64,000 bases of DNA, taken from positions 42,361-106,360 of the forward strand of contig NZ_WBMS02000035.1 of assembly GCF_008923205.2 (NCBI RefSeq), written 5' to 3'. A program made the translations under genes and the position numbers. Positions 17,516-24,951 of the stretch are shown piece after piece (within the stretch, counting starts at the first letter, position 1; every line of letters starts with the position of its first letter). The stretch comes from Actinomadura physcomitrii (lineage in GTDB: Bacteria > Actinomycetota > Actinomycetes > Streptosporangiales > Streptosporangiaceae). Below the pieces are notes generated by a model that saw only the letters and a list, made by a program, of their open reading frames with translations, was not told the DNA's origin and ran no database searches.

Positions 17516-18847
17516 GTGAGCGATCTTCCCCGCCGCGCGGTGACGCGGTCAGCAAAGCTGGCGTCCCTCCCCCTCGGCTTCGCGGGGCGCACCGCCCTCG
17601 GCATCGGGAAGCGGACCATCGGCCGGCCCGCCGAGGCCGTCGCCATGGAGATCCAGACGCGCACCGCCGAGCAGCTGTTCAAGGTGCTCGGCGAGCTCAA
17701 GGGCGGCGCGATGAAGCTCGGCCAGATGCTGTCGATCTTCGAGGCGGCGCTGCCGCCGGAGATCGCCGGACCGTACCGCGCCACCCTCACCAAGCTGCAG
17801 GAGGCCGCTCCCCCGCTGCCCGCCTCGGCCGTCCACAAGGTCCTCGCCGAGGCGCTCGGCGAGGACTGGCGCGACAGCTTCACCTCGTTCGACGACAGGC
17901 CCGCCGCCGCCGCGTCCATCGGCCAGGTGCACCGCGCCGTGTGGTCCGACGGCCGCCCCGTCGCGGTGAAGGTGCAGTACCCCGGCGCCGGCAAGGCGCT
18001 GATCAGCGACTTCAACCAGCTCGCCCGGCTCGGCCGGCTGTTCGGCGTCCTCATGCCGGGCCTGGACGTCAAGTCGATGCTGGCCGAGCTGAAGGAACGC
18101 GTCGTCGAGGAGCTCGACTACACCATCGAGGCCGAGTCCCAGACGATCATCCGGGACGCCTACCTGGACGACCCCGACTTCTATATCCCCGAGGTGATCG
18201 CCCAGTCCGGCGACGTGCTGGTCACCGAGTGGATGGACGGCACCCCGCTCTCGAAGATCATCAGCGACGGCGACCAGGAGACCCGGAACCACGCGGCGCT
18301 GCTGTACTGCCGGTTCCTGCTGTCGGGGCCGAAGCGCTCCGGGATGCTGCACGGCGACCCGCACCCCGGCAACTTCCGGCTGCTGGAGGACGGCCGGCTC
18401 GGCGTCCTGGACTTCGGCGCCGTCGACCGCATCCCCGGCGGCTTCCAGCGCCGGCTCGGCCTGCTGCTGCGCATCGGCACGATGGCCGACATCGACGAGA
18501 TCGAGGACGCGCTGCGCGACGAGGACTTCATCCGCGAGGGCGTGGAGATCGACGCGGAAGCGCTGCAGGCGTTCCTCGCCCCGATCACCGAGCCGTTCAT
18601 CACCGAGACGTTCAAGTTCAACCGCGAGTGGCTGCGCGACATGGCCGCCCGCGTCACCGACCTGCGGCCGACCAACGTCGTCCGGCAGCTGAACCTGCCG
18701 CCCGAGTACGTGATCATCCACCGGGTGCTGTCCGCCGGCACCGGCGTGCTGTGCCAGTTGGAGTGCGAGATCCCGGCCCGCGCCGAGTCCCTGAAGTGGG
18801 TCCCCGGCTTCGCCGACGACGAGGACGGCGAACTGGTCACCGGCTAA
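17516..18847 (+). CDS. ABC1/UbiB (AarF) family atypical kinase
   Basis: The 443-residue protein belongs to the UbiB-like ABC1 kinases, linked to isoprenoid-lipid (quinone) metabolism. It shows the family KxGQ motif as LKGGAMKLGQ, AAAASIGQVHRA as the alanine-rich loop, VAVKVQYPG with the lysine, the HGDPHPGNF catalytic loop, and LDFGAVD. The GTG at 17516 gives the MSDLPRRAVTR N-terminus typical of actinobacterial members; an ATG at 17507 would add three residues. The long inverted repeat lies 128 bp upstream. Its substrate is unknown. Confidence 0.92.
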   Translation: MSDLPRRAVTRSAKLASLPLGFAGRTALGIGKRTIGRPAEAVAMEIQTRTAEQLFKVLGELKGGAMKLGQMLSIFEAALPPEIAGPYRATLTKLQEAAPPLPASAVHKVLAEALGEDWRDSFTSFDDRPAAAASIGQVHRAVWSDGRPVAVKVQYPGAGKALISDFNQLARLGRLFGVLMPGLDVKSMLAELKERVVEELDYTIEAESQTIIRDAYLDDPDFYIPEVIAQSGDVLVTEWMDGTPLSKIISDGDQETRNHAALLYCRFLLSGPKRSGMLHGDPHPGNFRLLEDGRLGVLDFGAVDRIPGGFQRRLGLLLRIGTMADIDEIEDALRDEDFIREGVEIDAEALQAFLAPITEPFITETFKFNREWLRDMAARVTDLRPTNVVRQLNLPPEYVIIHRVLSAGTGVLCQLECEIPARAESLKWVPGFADDEDGELVTG

Positions 18848-18864
18848 TCGGTTTCAGCTACGGG

Positions 18865-18905
18865 ACGGGCCCCGTCCGCGCTGATGAGGCGCGGGCGGGG
18901 CCCGT
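18865..18905 (+). terminator. Terminator hairpin after the ABC1 kinase gene
   Basis: A 17-bp stem, ACGGGCCCCGTCCGCGC with one G-T mismatch in the partner arm, encloses a short TGATGAG loop, starting 17 nt after the stop codon. The remaining bases to 19039 hold no recognised feature. Confidence 0.75.
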
Positions 18906-19039
18906 TCCGGTGCGTCCGGCCAGTGGGGGGCCGGCGCACCGATGTCCACCGGGAGGCACGCCCCGAAATCAGGTGGCGCCCGCCGAAACCATCCAAGAAG
19001 CGGCGGGCCGGCGGCCTGCGACCGGCGGACCGGAGATGG

Positions 19040-19234
19040 TCATCGGTGGTTCTTCGACACCTGCGCGTCGGTGTCGCGGGACGCGGTCGGCGCGAGCAGC
19101 ACCCGCCGCACCAGCGACGCCCTCGTCTGCGCCTCCCGGCGCGCGCGCCGCATGGCGCGCACGCGGGCGGCGAGCTCGTCGGGCACGGTCACGGGTATTC
19201 GCTCCCGCGACAGGTCCTGGCTGAGCAACGTCAT
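19040..19234 (-). CDS. Small ribbon-helix-helix-like protein downstream of whiB7
   Basis: The 64-residue protein contains RIPVTVPDELAARVRAMRR then a charged stretch and TRASLVRRVL, which resembles a beta-strand plus helix-turn-helix of CopG/Arc-type DNA-binding proteins. The match is by eye and tentative. The ATG at 19234 is preceded by GGGGAG; an ATG at 19348 would add 38 codons but runs through a strong hairpin, so the shorter form is preferred. It lies directly after whiB7 and could share its transcript past the hairpin. Confidence 0.6.
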   Translation of the reverse strand: MTLLSQDLSRERIPVTVPDELAARVRAMRRARREAQTRASLVRRVLLAPTASRDTDAQVSKNHR

Positions 19235-19251
19235 CTCGTTCTCCCCGGCCG

Positions 19252-19291
19252 CCCGGAGGCGCGGTCCCCGCGCGGGGGCCGCGCCTCCGGG
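19252..19291 (-). terminator. Hairpin between whiB7 and the small downstream gene
   Basis: Arms CCCGGAGGCGCGG and CCGCGCCTCCGGG, plus an inner CCCC/GGGG, form an almost perfect stem 64 nt beyond the whiB7 stop. It likely ends most whiB7 transcripts. Lack of a T-run makes partial read-through possible. Confidence 0.65.
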
Positions 19292-19355
19292 CTCGGTACG
19301 GCCGATCTTCGTCGGTTCTGCGGTCGGTCCGGCGGACACGGTCGGCATCAGAGCC

Positions 19356-19643
19356 TCACACGGCCGCTTCGTCCGGAAGCGGGTGCTTGCGCGGGCGGCC
19401 GCGGGGCCGCTTGCGCGCGACGATCACGCCGCGGACGAAGAGCTCGCCGCCCCAGACCCCCCACGGCTCCTTGCGCTCGAGCGCACCGGCGAGGCACTCC
19501 TTGCGGAGCGGGCACTCCAGGCACAGCGCCTTGGCGAGCTCGACGTCGGCGGGCGCCTCGGCGAAGAACAGTTCGGGGTCGGTCCGGCACGGAAGAGTGA
19601 GGTCCTCCTCGCTGATGGCGAGAGCCCCCTGCATCACAGTCAC
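19356..19643 (-). CDS. whiB7: WhiB7-type iron-sulfur transcriptional regulator of antibiotic resistance
   Basis: The 95-residue protein has the four Fe-S cysteines (LPCRTD, then CLECPLRKEC), the GVWGGEL turn that contacts sigma factor, and a C-terminal AT-hook RKRPRGRPRKHP, the mark that separates WhiB7 from other Wbl proteins. WhiB7 partners with the vegetative sigma factor and activates intrinsic resistance genes after ribosome-targeting antibiotics. The GTG at 19643 is supported by AGAGG 7 nt upstream. The leader (promoter, upstream ORF, attenuator) matches the known WhiB7 control scheme. Confidence 0.95.
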   Translation of the reverse strand: MTVMQGALAISEEDLTLPCRTDPELFFAEAPADVELAKALCLECPLRKECLAGALERKEPWGVWGGELFVRGVIVARKRPRGRPRKHPLPDEAAV

Positions 19644-19703
19644 CCTGGTTCCTCTCGTTGGATCTCAACGGGCGTGTCGGTTGGGTCGTCCGGGCAAAGA
19701 AGA

Positions 19704-19736
19704 AGGCCGCGGATCCGGTGTCTGGATCCGCGGCCT
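19704..19736 (-). terminator. Attenuator-type intrinsic terminator in the whiB7 leader
   Basis: On the minus strand AGGCCGCGGATCC, loop AGACACC, GGATCCGCGGCCT forms a perfect 13-bp stem followed by TTCTTCTTTG. It lies 20 nt after the upstream ORF stop and 60 nt before whiB7. This is one of the few hairpins in the window with a T-rich tail, so it should end transcription unless ribosome stalling alters folding. Confidence 0.85.
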
Positions 19737-19756
19737 GGGGGCTTGCCGGTGTCTTG

Positions 19757-20089
19757 CTAAACCGGTCGCCTCCAGGGGAACGGACCCGACACGCCACCCG
19801 CCGGGGTGGCGCCCATGTGGGCCGTGGCCGGAGCCTGGGACTTCATGTCTTCGGCGAAGACACTCCACCCCTGCTCGTCCTGGATTCGCTGCTCAAGGCG
19901 CAGATCGCGTAGATCGCGCATACGGGTGCCGTCGACGCGGAGCCGCAGGCCGACCGCATCGGCCGGCGAGTCGGCGCCGAGGCGCGCCGGGCCGCCGGGC
20001 TTCACGCCGAGCGGGGTCCGGGCACACGTGACGGCATACGCGTTCGAGGTGCCGTGGCATGCGGCGGTCCAGGACGCCTGCGATTTCAT
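19757..20089 (-). CDS. Upstream ORF in the whiB7 leader (about 110 residues)
   Basis: The frame from ATG 20089 to TAG 19757 has strongly GC-biased third positions, as expected of translated sequence. An in-frame GTG at 20104 is an alternative start. The product (MKSQASWTAAC... ending PFPWRRPV) shows no known domain. Its stop lies just before the attenuator, so ribosomes slowed by antibiotics could cover or release sequences that pair with the terminator arm. Small upstream ORFs are known in WhiB7 leaders, but this one is long. Confidence 0.6.
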   Translation of the reverse strand: MKSQASWTAACHGTSNAYAVTCARTPLGVKPGGPARLGADSPADAVGLRLRVDGTRMRDLRDLRLEQRIQDEQGWSVFAEDMKSQAPATAHMGATPAGGVSGPFPWRRPV

Positions 20090-20191
20090 CGACGTGTTGC
20101 TCACCGGACTGCACACCACCTCTCTGGCTCCTCGGGCCGGGGCCGGTGGATCCAAGATCCACACCGGTCGGCCGGTTGATTGCTCGCGACG

Positions 20192-20231
20192 AGCGTACGG
20201 GGATCTCGCCGAACCAATCAAGGTATTTTTG
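20192..20231 (-). promoter_or_regulatory. Predicted WhiB7-autoregulated promoter
   Basis: On the minus strand an A/T-rich block CAAAAATA precedes TTGATT (-35, 20216-20221), an 18-bp spacer, and TACGCT (-10, 20192-20197). An A/T-rich element just upstream of -35 is the known target of the WhiB7 AT-hook. Initiation here gives a leader of about 540 nt before whiB7. Confidence 0.65.
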
Positions 20232-20332
20232 ACCTGCGGTTTTGTGGGTGACTTCACCCTCGTTCCCCGGAACCGGCGCCGCTGCCGCAGCGTCGGAACT
20301 CCAGGGAGCGTCTTACAAGACGATCATCGCAC

Positions 20333-20353
20333 ACGGGACGCGCCGCGTCCCGT
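20333..20353 (-). terminator. Small hairpin at the end of tesB
   Basis: ACGGGACGCG and CGCGTCCCGT pair around a single base, starting at the tesB stop codon. The loop must open by a few pairs in practice. It separates tesB from the whiB7 promoter region. Confidence 0.4.
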
Positions 20354-21228
20354 CATCCGTCCCGTCCGGAGTCGGACACCCGGACGAGTCCCTCCTGCAT
20401 CACCGACACCACGAGGTCGCCGGAGCGGGTGAACACCTGGCCCCGGGCCAGCCCCCGCGCGCCCCCGGCGAACGGGGTGTCCTGGTAGTACAGCAGCCAG
20501 TCGTCGGCGCGGAACGGCCGGTGGAACCACATCGCGTGGTCCAGGCTGGCGCCCATCGTCCGCTGGTCGCCCCACGCCAGCCCGTGGTTGAGCAGGACGG
20601 TGTCGAGCAGCGTCATGTCCGAGGCGTACGTCATCAGGCACACGTGCAGCAGCGGGTCGTCGGGCAGGTCCCCGATGACCTTCAGCCACACCACCGACTC
20701 CGGCGAGGCGAGCGCCGGGTCCTTGGCCGCCTCCCAGGTCAGCGGGGTCGCGTGCCGGACGTCGAACGGCCGCCTGTCGACGAAGGCGCGGGCGCCCGCC
20801 TCGCCGAACATCGGCGTCAGCCGGGTCAGCGAGTCCGGCAGCGTCTCGGGGTCGGGGGCGTCCGGCATCGGCGCCTGGTGCACCGGCCCGTCCTCGACGA
20901 CCTGGAACGACGCCGACAGCGTGAAGATCGCCTTGCCGTGCTGGATGGCGCTGACCCGCCGCGTCGTGAAGGACCGGCCGTCGCGGACCCGGTCGACGGT
21001 GTAGACGATCGGGACGAGCGGGTCGCCGGGCCGGATGAAGTACGCGTGCAGCGAGTGCACCGGCCGGTTCACCGGGACGGTGCGGCCGGCGGCGACCAGC
21101 GCCTGCCCGGCCACCTGCCCGCCGAAGACACGTTGCCGGCGCTCCTCGGGGCTGCGGCCGCGAAAGATGTCGTTCTCGATCTGCTCCAGATCCAGCAGGT
21201 CCAGCAGTGCCTTCAGGGATTCGCTCAC
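20353..21228 (-). CDS. Acyl-CoA thioesterase II (TesB family)
   Basis: It hydrolyses acyl-CoA to free acid and CoA. The 291-residue double-hotdog protein has FGGQVAGQALVAAGRTV near the N-terminus. Its C-terminal block SLDHAMWFHRPFRADDWLLY contains the catalytic Asp, and the Gln/Thr active-site residues lie in the flanking segments (ARGQVFTRSGDLV). The GTG at 21228 has GGAAG upstream. It sits 85 bp after uvrD2 in the same direction with no clear functional link. Confidence 0.93.
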   Translation of the reverse strand: MSESLKALLDLLDLEQIENDIFRGRSPEERRQRVFGGQVAGQALVAAGRTVPVNRPVHSLHAYFIRPGDPLVPIVYTVDRVRDGRSFTTRRVSAIQHGKAIFTLSASFQVVEDGPVHQAPMPDAPDPETLPDSLTRLTPMFGEAGARAFVDRRPFDVRHATPLTWEAAKDPALASPESVVWLKVIGDLPDDPLLHVCLMTYASDMTLLDTVLLNHGLAWGDQRTMGASLDHAMWFHRPFRADDWLLYYQDTPFAGGARGLARGQVFTRSGDLVVSVMQEGLVRVSDSGRDG

Positions 21229-21313
21229 GACCGCCAGTCTTCCGTATCCGCCCTTGTGACCGGGCTCTCACCCCGGCGCCACCTCCCACGCCGCACCGGC
21301 GGCGAGGGCCGCG

Positions 21314-23380
21314 TCACACCCCGCAAAGACCCAAAACCGCTTCGCCGTAGCGGTCGAGCTTCACCCTGCCGACGCCGGGGATGCGGGCCAGCTCCTCCAT
21401 CGACTCGGGGCAGTGCTCGGCGATCGCCTGGAGGGTCGCGTCGGTGAACACGACATAGGCCGGGATCCGCTGCTCCGCCGACACCTCGGCGCGCCAGTCC
21501 TTCAGCGCGAGGAACAGCTCCTCGTTCAGCTCGGACGGGCAGTCCTCGCAGCGGCCGAGCTTGCGCTCGACGGCGGCGGTGAGCGGCCGGCCGCACACCC
21601 GGCACGGCTGCGGGCCCTTGGTGACGCGGCGCTTGGCGCGGTCGACGCGGGCGGGCGTGTGCGTGGTGGTCTTGCCGGTCAGGCCGTCGAGGAACCGGGA
21701 CGGGCGGCGCAGCTGGGAACCGCCCGGCGACCGCGCCAGCGCCCACGACAGCGTCAGGTGGACGCGCGCGCGCGTGACGCCGACGTAGAGCAGCCGACGC
21801 TCCTCCTCGATCTGCTCGGGGGTCTTGGCGTAGACGATCGGGAGCGTGCCCTCCGCCAGCCCGGCGAGGAACACCGCGTCCCACTCCAGGCCCTTGGCCG
21901 CGTGCAGCGAGGCGAGCGTCACGCCCTCCAGCGGCGGCGCGTGCTGCGCCGCGGCGCGCTCCTCCAGCTCGGCGACGAACTGCGGCAGGCCCGCCTTCGG
22001 GTCGTCGGCGGCCATGTCCTCGGCGAGCTGCGCCAGCGCGGCGAGCGACTCCCAGCGCGCGCGGGCCGCGCCCGCGCCCTCCGGCGGCCGGTCGGAGAAG
22101 CCCGCGCCGGACAGCACGTGCCGGACCGTCATGATCAGCCCGGTGCCGTCGGTCTCGGCGTCGGCGCCCGCGCGGGCCGCGCCGCGCAGCCGGACGACCG
22201 CCTCCCGCACCTCCGGCCGCTCGAAGAACCGCTCCGCGCCGCGCAGCACGTACGGGACGCCGGCCGCGGCGAGCGCCGCCTCGTACGTCTCGGACTGGGC
22301 GTTGATGCGGAACAGGATCGCGATCTCGCGGGCCGGCACGCCCTCGTCGATCAGCTTGCGGGCCCGCCGCGCGGTGTCGTCGGCCTCGGCGATCTCGTCG
22401 TCGTACTCGTTGAACACCGGCTCGGGGCCCTTGTCGCGCTGCGCGACCAGCTCCAGCCGGTGCCGCTGTTCCTTCGCCTGCCCGATCACCCCGTTCGCCA
22501 GCCGCACGACCTGCGGCGTCGACCGGTAGTCGCGGACGAGCCGCACGACCTTCGCGTCCGGGTGCTCGCGGGTGAAGCCGAGCAGGTAGGACGGGGTGGC
22601 GCCGGTGAAGGAGTAGATCGTCTGGTTCGGGTCGCCGACGACGCACAGGTCGTCGCGGTCGCCGAGCCAGGTGTCCAGCAGCATCTTCTGCAGCGGGTTG
22701 ACGTCCTGGAACTCGTCGACGACGAAGTACCGGTACTGCTCGCGGACCTGGTTGGCGACCTCGCGGTGCTCGGTGAGGACGGCGGCGGTCAGCTCCAGCA
22801 TCCCCTCGAAGTCGAGCAGGTTGCGCTCGCGCCGCAGCTGCTCGTACATCGCGTAGACGCGCGCCACGTCCACCACCTCGGTGGACGGCCGGCGGCCCGC
22901 CCGCACGACGGCGGCCGGGTAGTCCTCGGGGCGGTGCTGGGTGACCTTCGCCCACTCGATCTCGCCGGCGACGTCGCGCAGCTCGGTGCGGCCGAGCGAC
23001 AGCCCGCAGGCGCGCGCCGCGTCCGCGACCAGCCCGATCTTCGAGTCGATGATCTTGGGCGGGTCGCCGCCGATGACCCGCGGCCAGAAGTAGCTGAGCT
23101 GGCGCAGCGCCGCCGCGTGGAACGTGCGGGCCTGCACGCCGGGCGCGCCGAGCTGCCGCAGCCGGCTGCGCAGCTCGCCGGCGGCGCGGACGGTGAAGGT
23201 CACCGCGAGCACCCGCTGCGGCGTCACCACGCCGGTCAGCGTCGCGTACGCGATGCGGTGCGTGATGGCGCGGGTCTTGCCCGTCCCGGCGCCCGCGAGG
23301 ACGCACACCGGACCCTGCACCGCCTCCGCGACCGCCCGCTGCTCGGGGTCGAGTCCTTCCAGCACCGACTCAGCCAACAT
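21314..23380 (-). CDS. uvrD2: UvrD2-type superfamily 1 DNA helicase with HRDC domain
   Basis: This 688-residue 3'-5' helicase has Walker A GAGTGKTRA, DEFQDVNPLQ (motif II), GDPNQTIYSFTGA (motif III) and YVGVTRAR (motif VI). A tetracysteine zinc module, CRVCG ... CEDC, near residue 590 and a C-terminal HRDC domain (ARIPGVGRVKLDRYG) define the UvrD2 class of mycobacteria and relatives. In mycobacteria it is essential for genome maintenance. The ATG at 23380 is preferred; ATG 23389 would add three residues. Confidence 0.94.
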   Translation of the reverse strand: MLAESVLEGLDPEQRAVAEAVQGPVCVLAGAGTGKTRAITHRIAYATLTGVVTPQRVLAVTFTVRAAGELRSRLRQLGAPGVQARTFHAAALRQLSYFWPRVIGGDPPKIIDSKIGLVADAARACGLSLGRTELRDVAGEIEWAKVTQHRPEDYPAAVVRAGRRPSTEVVDVARVYAMYEQLRRERNLLDFEGMLELTAAVLTEHREVANQVREQYRYFVVDEFQDVNPLQKMLLDTWLGDRDDLCVVGDPNQTIYSFTGATPSYLLGFTREHPDAKVVRLVRDYRSTPQVVRLANGVIGQAKEQRHRLELVAQRDKGPEPVFNEYDDEIAEADDTARRARKLIDEGVPAREIAILFRINAQSETYEAALAAAGVPYVLRGAERFFERPEVREAVVRLRGAARAGADAETDGTGLIMTVRHVLSGAGFSDRPPEGAGAARARWESLAALAQLAEDMAADDPKAGLPQFVAELEERAAAQHAPPLEGVTLASLHAAKGLEWDAVFLAGLAEGTLPIVYAKTPEQIEEERRLLYVGVTRARVHLTLSWALARSPGGSQLRRPSRFLDGLTGKTTTHTPARVDRAKRRVTKGPQPCRVCGRPLTAAVERKLGRCEDCPSELNEELFLALKDWRAEVSAEQRIPAYVVFTDATLQAIAEHCPESMEELARIPGVGRVKLDRYGEAVLGLCGV

Positions 23381-23557
23381 GCACCCCATACTCCCAGTCC
23401 GCCTCGACCGTATCCGCCCGCACCACGAATTGTGGACGGACGGTCGGCCCGCCGGTCGCGGTCGTGCTTCCGCTCGCGGAATGCCGGACGGGTATCTAGT
23501 GTTCTTCGGGAGGCGAGTGCACAGATCGTCCGAACGAACGAGGGAGACGACGTACCG

Positions 23558-23842
23558 ATGGCGACGCCGACGACCGACCGGGTCGAGGGCCCGACCGGCC
23601 AGCTCACCATGTACACGACGACCTGGTGCGGGTTCTGCCGGCGGCTGAAGAGCCAGCTGGCCCGCGACGGGATCGAGATGGTGGAGATCGACATCGAGCG
23701 CGACCCGAAGGCCGCCGAGTTCGTGATGAGCGTCAACGGCGGTAATCAGACCGTCCCGACGATCTTGTTCCCGGACGGCTCCGCCGCCACCAACCCGAGC
23801 GCGAAGGAAGTCAAGCGTCGTCTGGCTGAACTCGCGGGCTAG
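23558..23842 (+). CDS. mrx1: Mycoredoxin (glutaredoxin-like, mycothiol-dependent)
   Basis: The 94-residue thioredoxin-fold protein has the active site TWCGFCRRL and the cis-proline segment NQTVPTILFPDG. Mycoredoxins reduce mycothiolated proteins with electrons from mycothiol, so the host probably makes mycothiol. The ATG at 23558 follows AGGGAG by about 11 nt. It is divergent from uvrD2, the usual neighbour in actinobacteria, and is followed by a strong terminator. Confidence 0.93.
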   Translation: MATPTTDRVEGPTGQLTMYTTTWCGFCRRLKSQLARDGIEMVEIDIERDPKAAEFVMSVNGGNQTVPTILFPDGSAATNPSAKEVKRRLAELAG

Positions 23843-23851
23843 AACCGAGCG

Positions 23852-23886
23852 GAAAGGCCCGCCGACCGATGGTCGGCGGGCCTTTC
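23852..23886. terminator. Bidirectional terminator between mrx1 and nudC
   Basis: A perfect 16-bp stem, GAAAGGCCCGCCGACC, with loop GAT lies between two convergent genes, and its A/T ends give T-rich flanks on both strands. From 23887 to 23997 there is only an A/T-rich palindrome CTACATATTGTAG near 23984-23996. Confidence 0.88.
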
Positions 23887-23997
23887 ATATCCCCGCGTGC
23901 GCCGGGGAGCAGCCGTCCGGCAAGAGGACCGTAGGAACCGCCTGTGGACCACCCCTGCACGAACAGGGAGCAATCATTACACTACATATTGTAGCGG

Positions 23998-24915
23998 CTA
24001 GAACACTGGCATGTGCGGGAGTTCGCCGCCGTACCAGCGCATGATGAGCTGGGCGGCGATGGACAGCGGGCCCGGGGCGACGATCTCCTTCGCCTCGATC
24101 GCGGCGCGCAGCTCGTCGCGGGTGTACCAGCCCGCGTCGAGGATCTCCTCCGGGTCGGGGCGCAGCGGGACGGTGCCGTCGGCGGTGGCGGTGAAGCCGA
24201 GCATCAGGCTCTGCGGCAGCGGCCACGGCTGGCTGCCGAGGTAGCGGACGTCCCGGACGGCGAGGCCCACCTCCTCCTCCACCTCCCGCGCGACGGCCTG
24301 CTCCAGCGACTCGCCGGGCTCGACGAACCCGGCGAGGATGGAGCGGCGGTCGGCGGGCCACTGCGGGCCGCGGGCCAGCAGGATCCGGTCGTCGGCGTCG
24401 GTGACCAGCATGATCACGGCGGGGTCGACGCGAGGGAAGTGCTGTGAGCCGTCCTGCGGGCAGACCCGGACGTGCCCGGCGGAGGTGACGCGGGTCTCGG
24501 TGCCGCAGCGGGGGCAGAACCGGTTGGTGCGGTGCCAGTGCTCGAGCGCGACGGCGTGCGTGAGCAGGCCGGAGTCGCGGTCGGTGAGCAGGGCGCCGAC
24601 GCGGCGCAGGCCGGCCGGTTCGGCGCCGTCGACCGCGGGCGGCGCGCCGGGCACGGCGAAGTAGGCGGTGCCGTCGTCGTCGACGCCGAGCAGCCACCTC
24701 TCGCCGTCCGGGGCCTGCCCGGGCGCGACGAACACCAGGGCCGGGTCGGGCTCGTGGGCGACGAGCGCCCGCCCGTCCTGGACGACCAGGACCCGCGTCG
24801 CCGGGTCGGCCCACGCGGCGGCGAGCCACGCGTCGTCGCGCCGCCTCAGCGCGACCCGGTCGAGCGTGCCGCGCGCGAGCGCCAGCCACTCGAGCGGTCC
24901 TTCGGTCACCGTCAT
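23998..24915 (-). CDS. nudC: NAD(+) diphosphatase NudC, unusual zinc site
   Basis: It hydrolyses NADH/NAD+ (and NAD-capped RNA in characterised members) to NMN and AMP. The 305-residue protein has the NUDIX box GFVEPGESLEQAVAREVEEE and the NADH-specific SQPWPLPQSLM downstream of it. The zinc ribbon upstream reads FCPRCG then VCPQDGSQHFPR, so the fourth ligand cysteine is missing, replaced by Asp in a C-P-Q-D sequence. The ATG at 24915 has GGAGGAAGGAG upstream. It is 36 bp beyond the dipeptidase gene in the same operon. Confidence 0.93.
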   Translation of the reverse strand: MTVTEGPLEWLALARGTLDRVALRRRDDAWLAAAWADPATRVLVVQDGRALVAHEPDPALVFVAPGQAPDGERWLLGVDDDGTAYFAVPGAPPAVDGAEPAGLRRVGALLTDRDSGLLTHAVALEHWHRTNRFCPRCGTETRVTSAGHVRVCPQDGSQHFPRVDPAVIMLVTDADDRILLARGPQWPADRRSILAGFVEPGESLEQAVAREVEEEVGLAVRDVRYLGSQPWPLPQSLMLGFTATADGTVPLRPDPEEILDAGWYTRDELRAAIEAKEIVAPGPLSIAAQLIMRWYGGELPHMPVF

Positions 24916-24951
24916 CGGGCTCCTTCCTCCCGTGGGGTCCTCCTGCAGGTT

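Noticed and set aside
20242..21447. Plus-strand open frame across the tesB region
   Set aside because: It is a shadow of tesB; the minus strand has a full thioesterase with its catalytic motifs.
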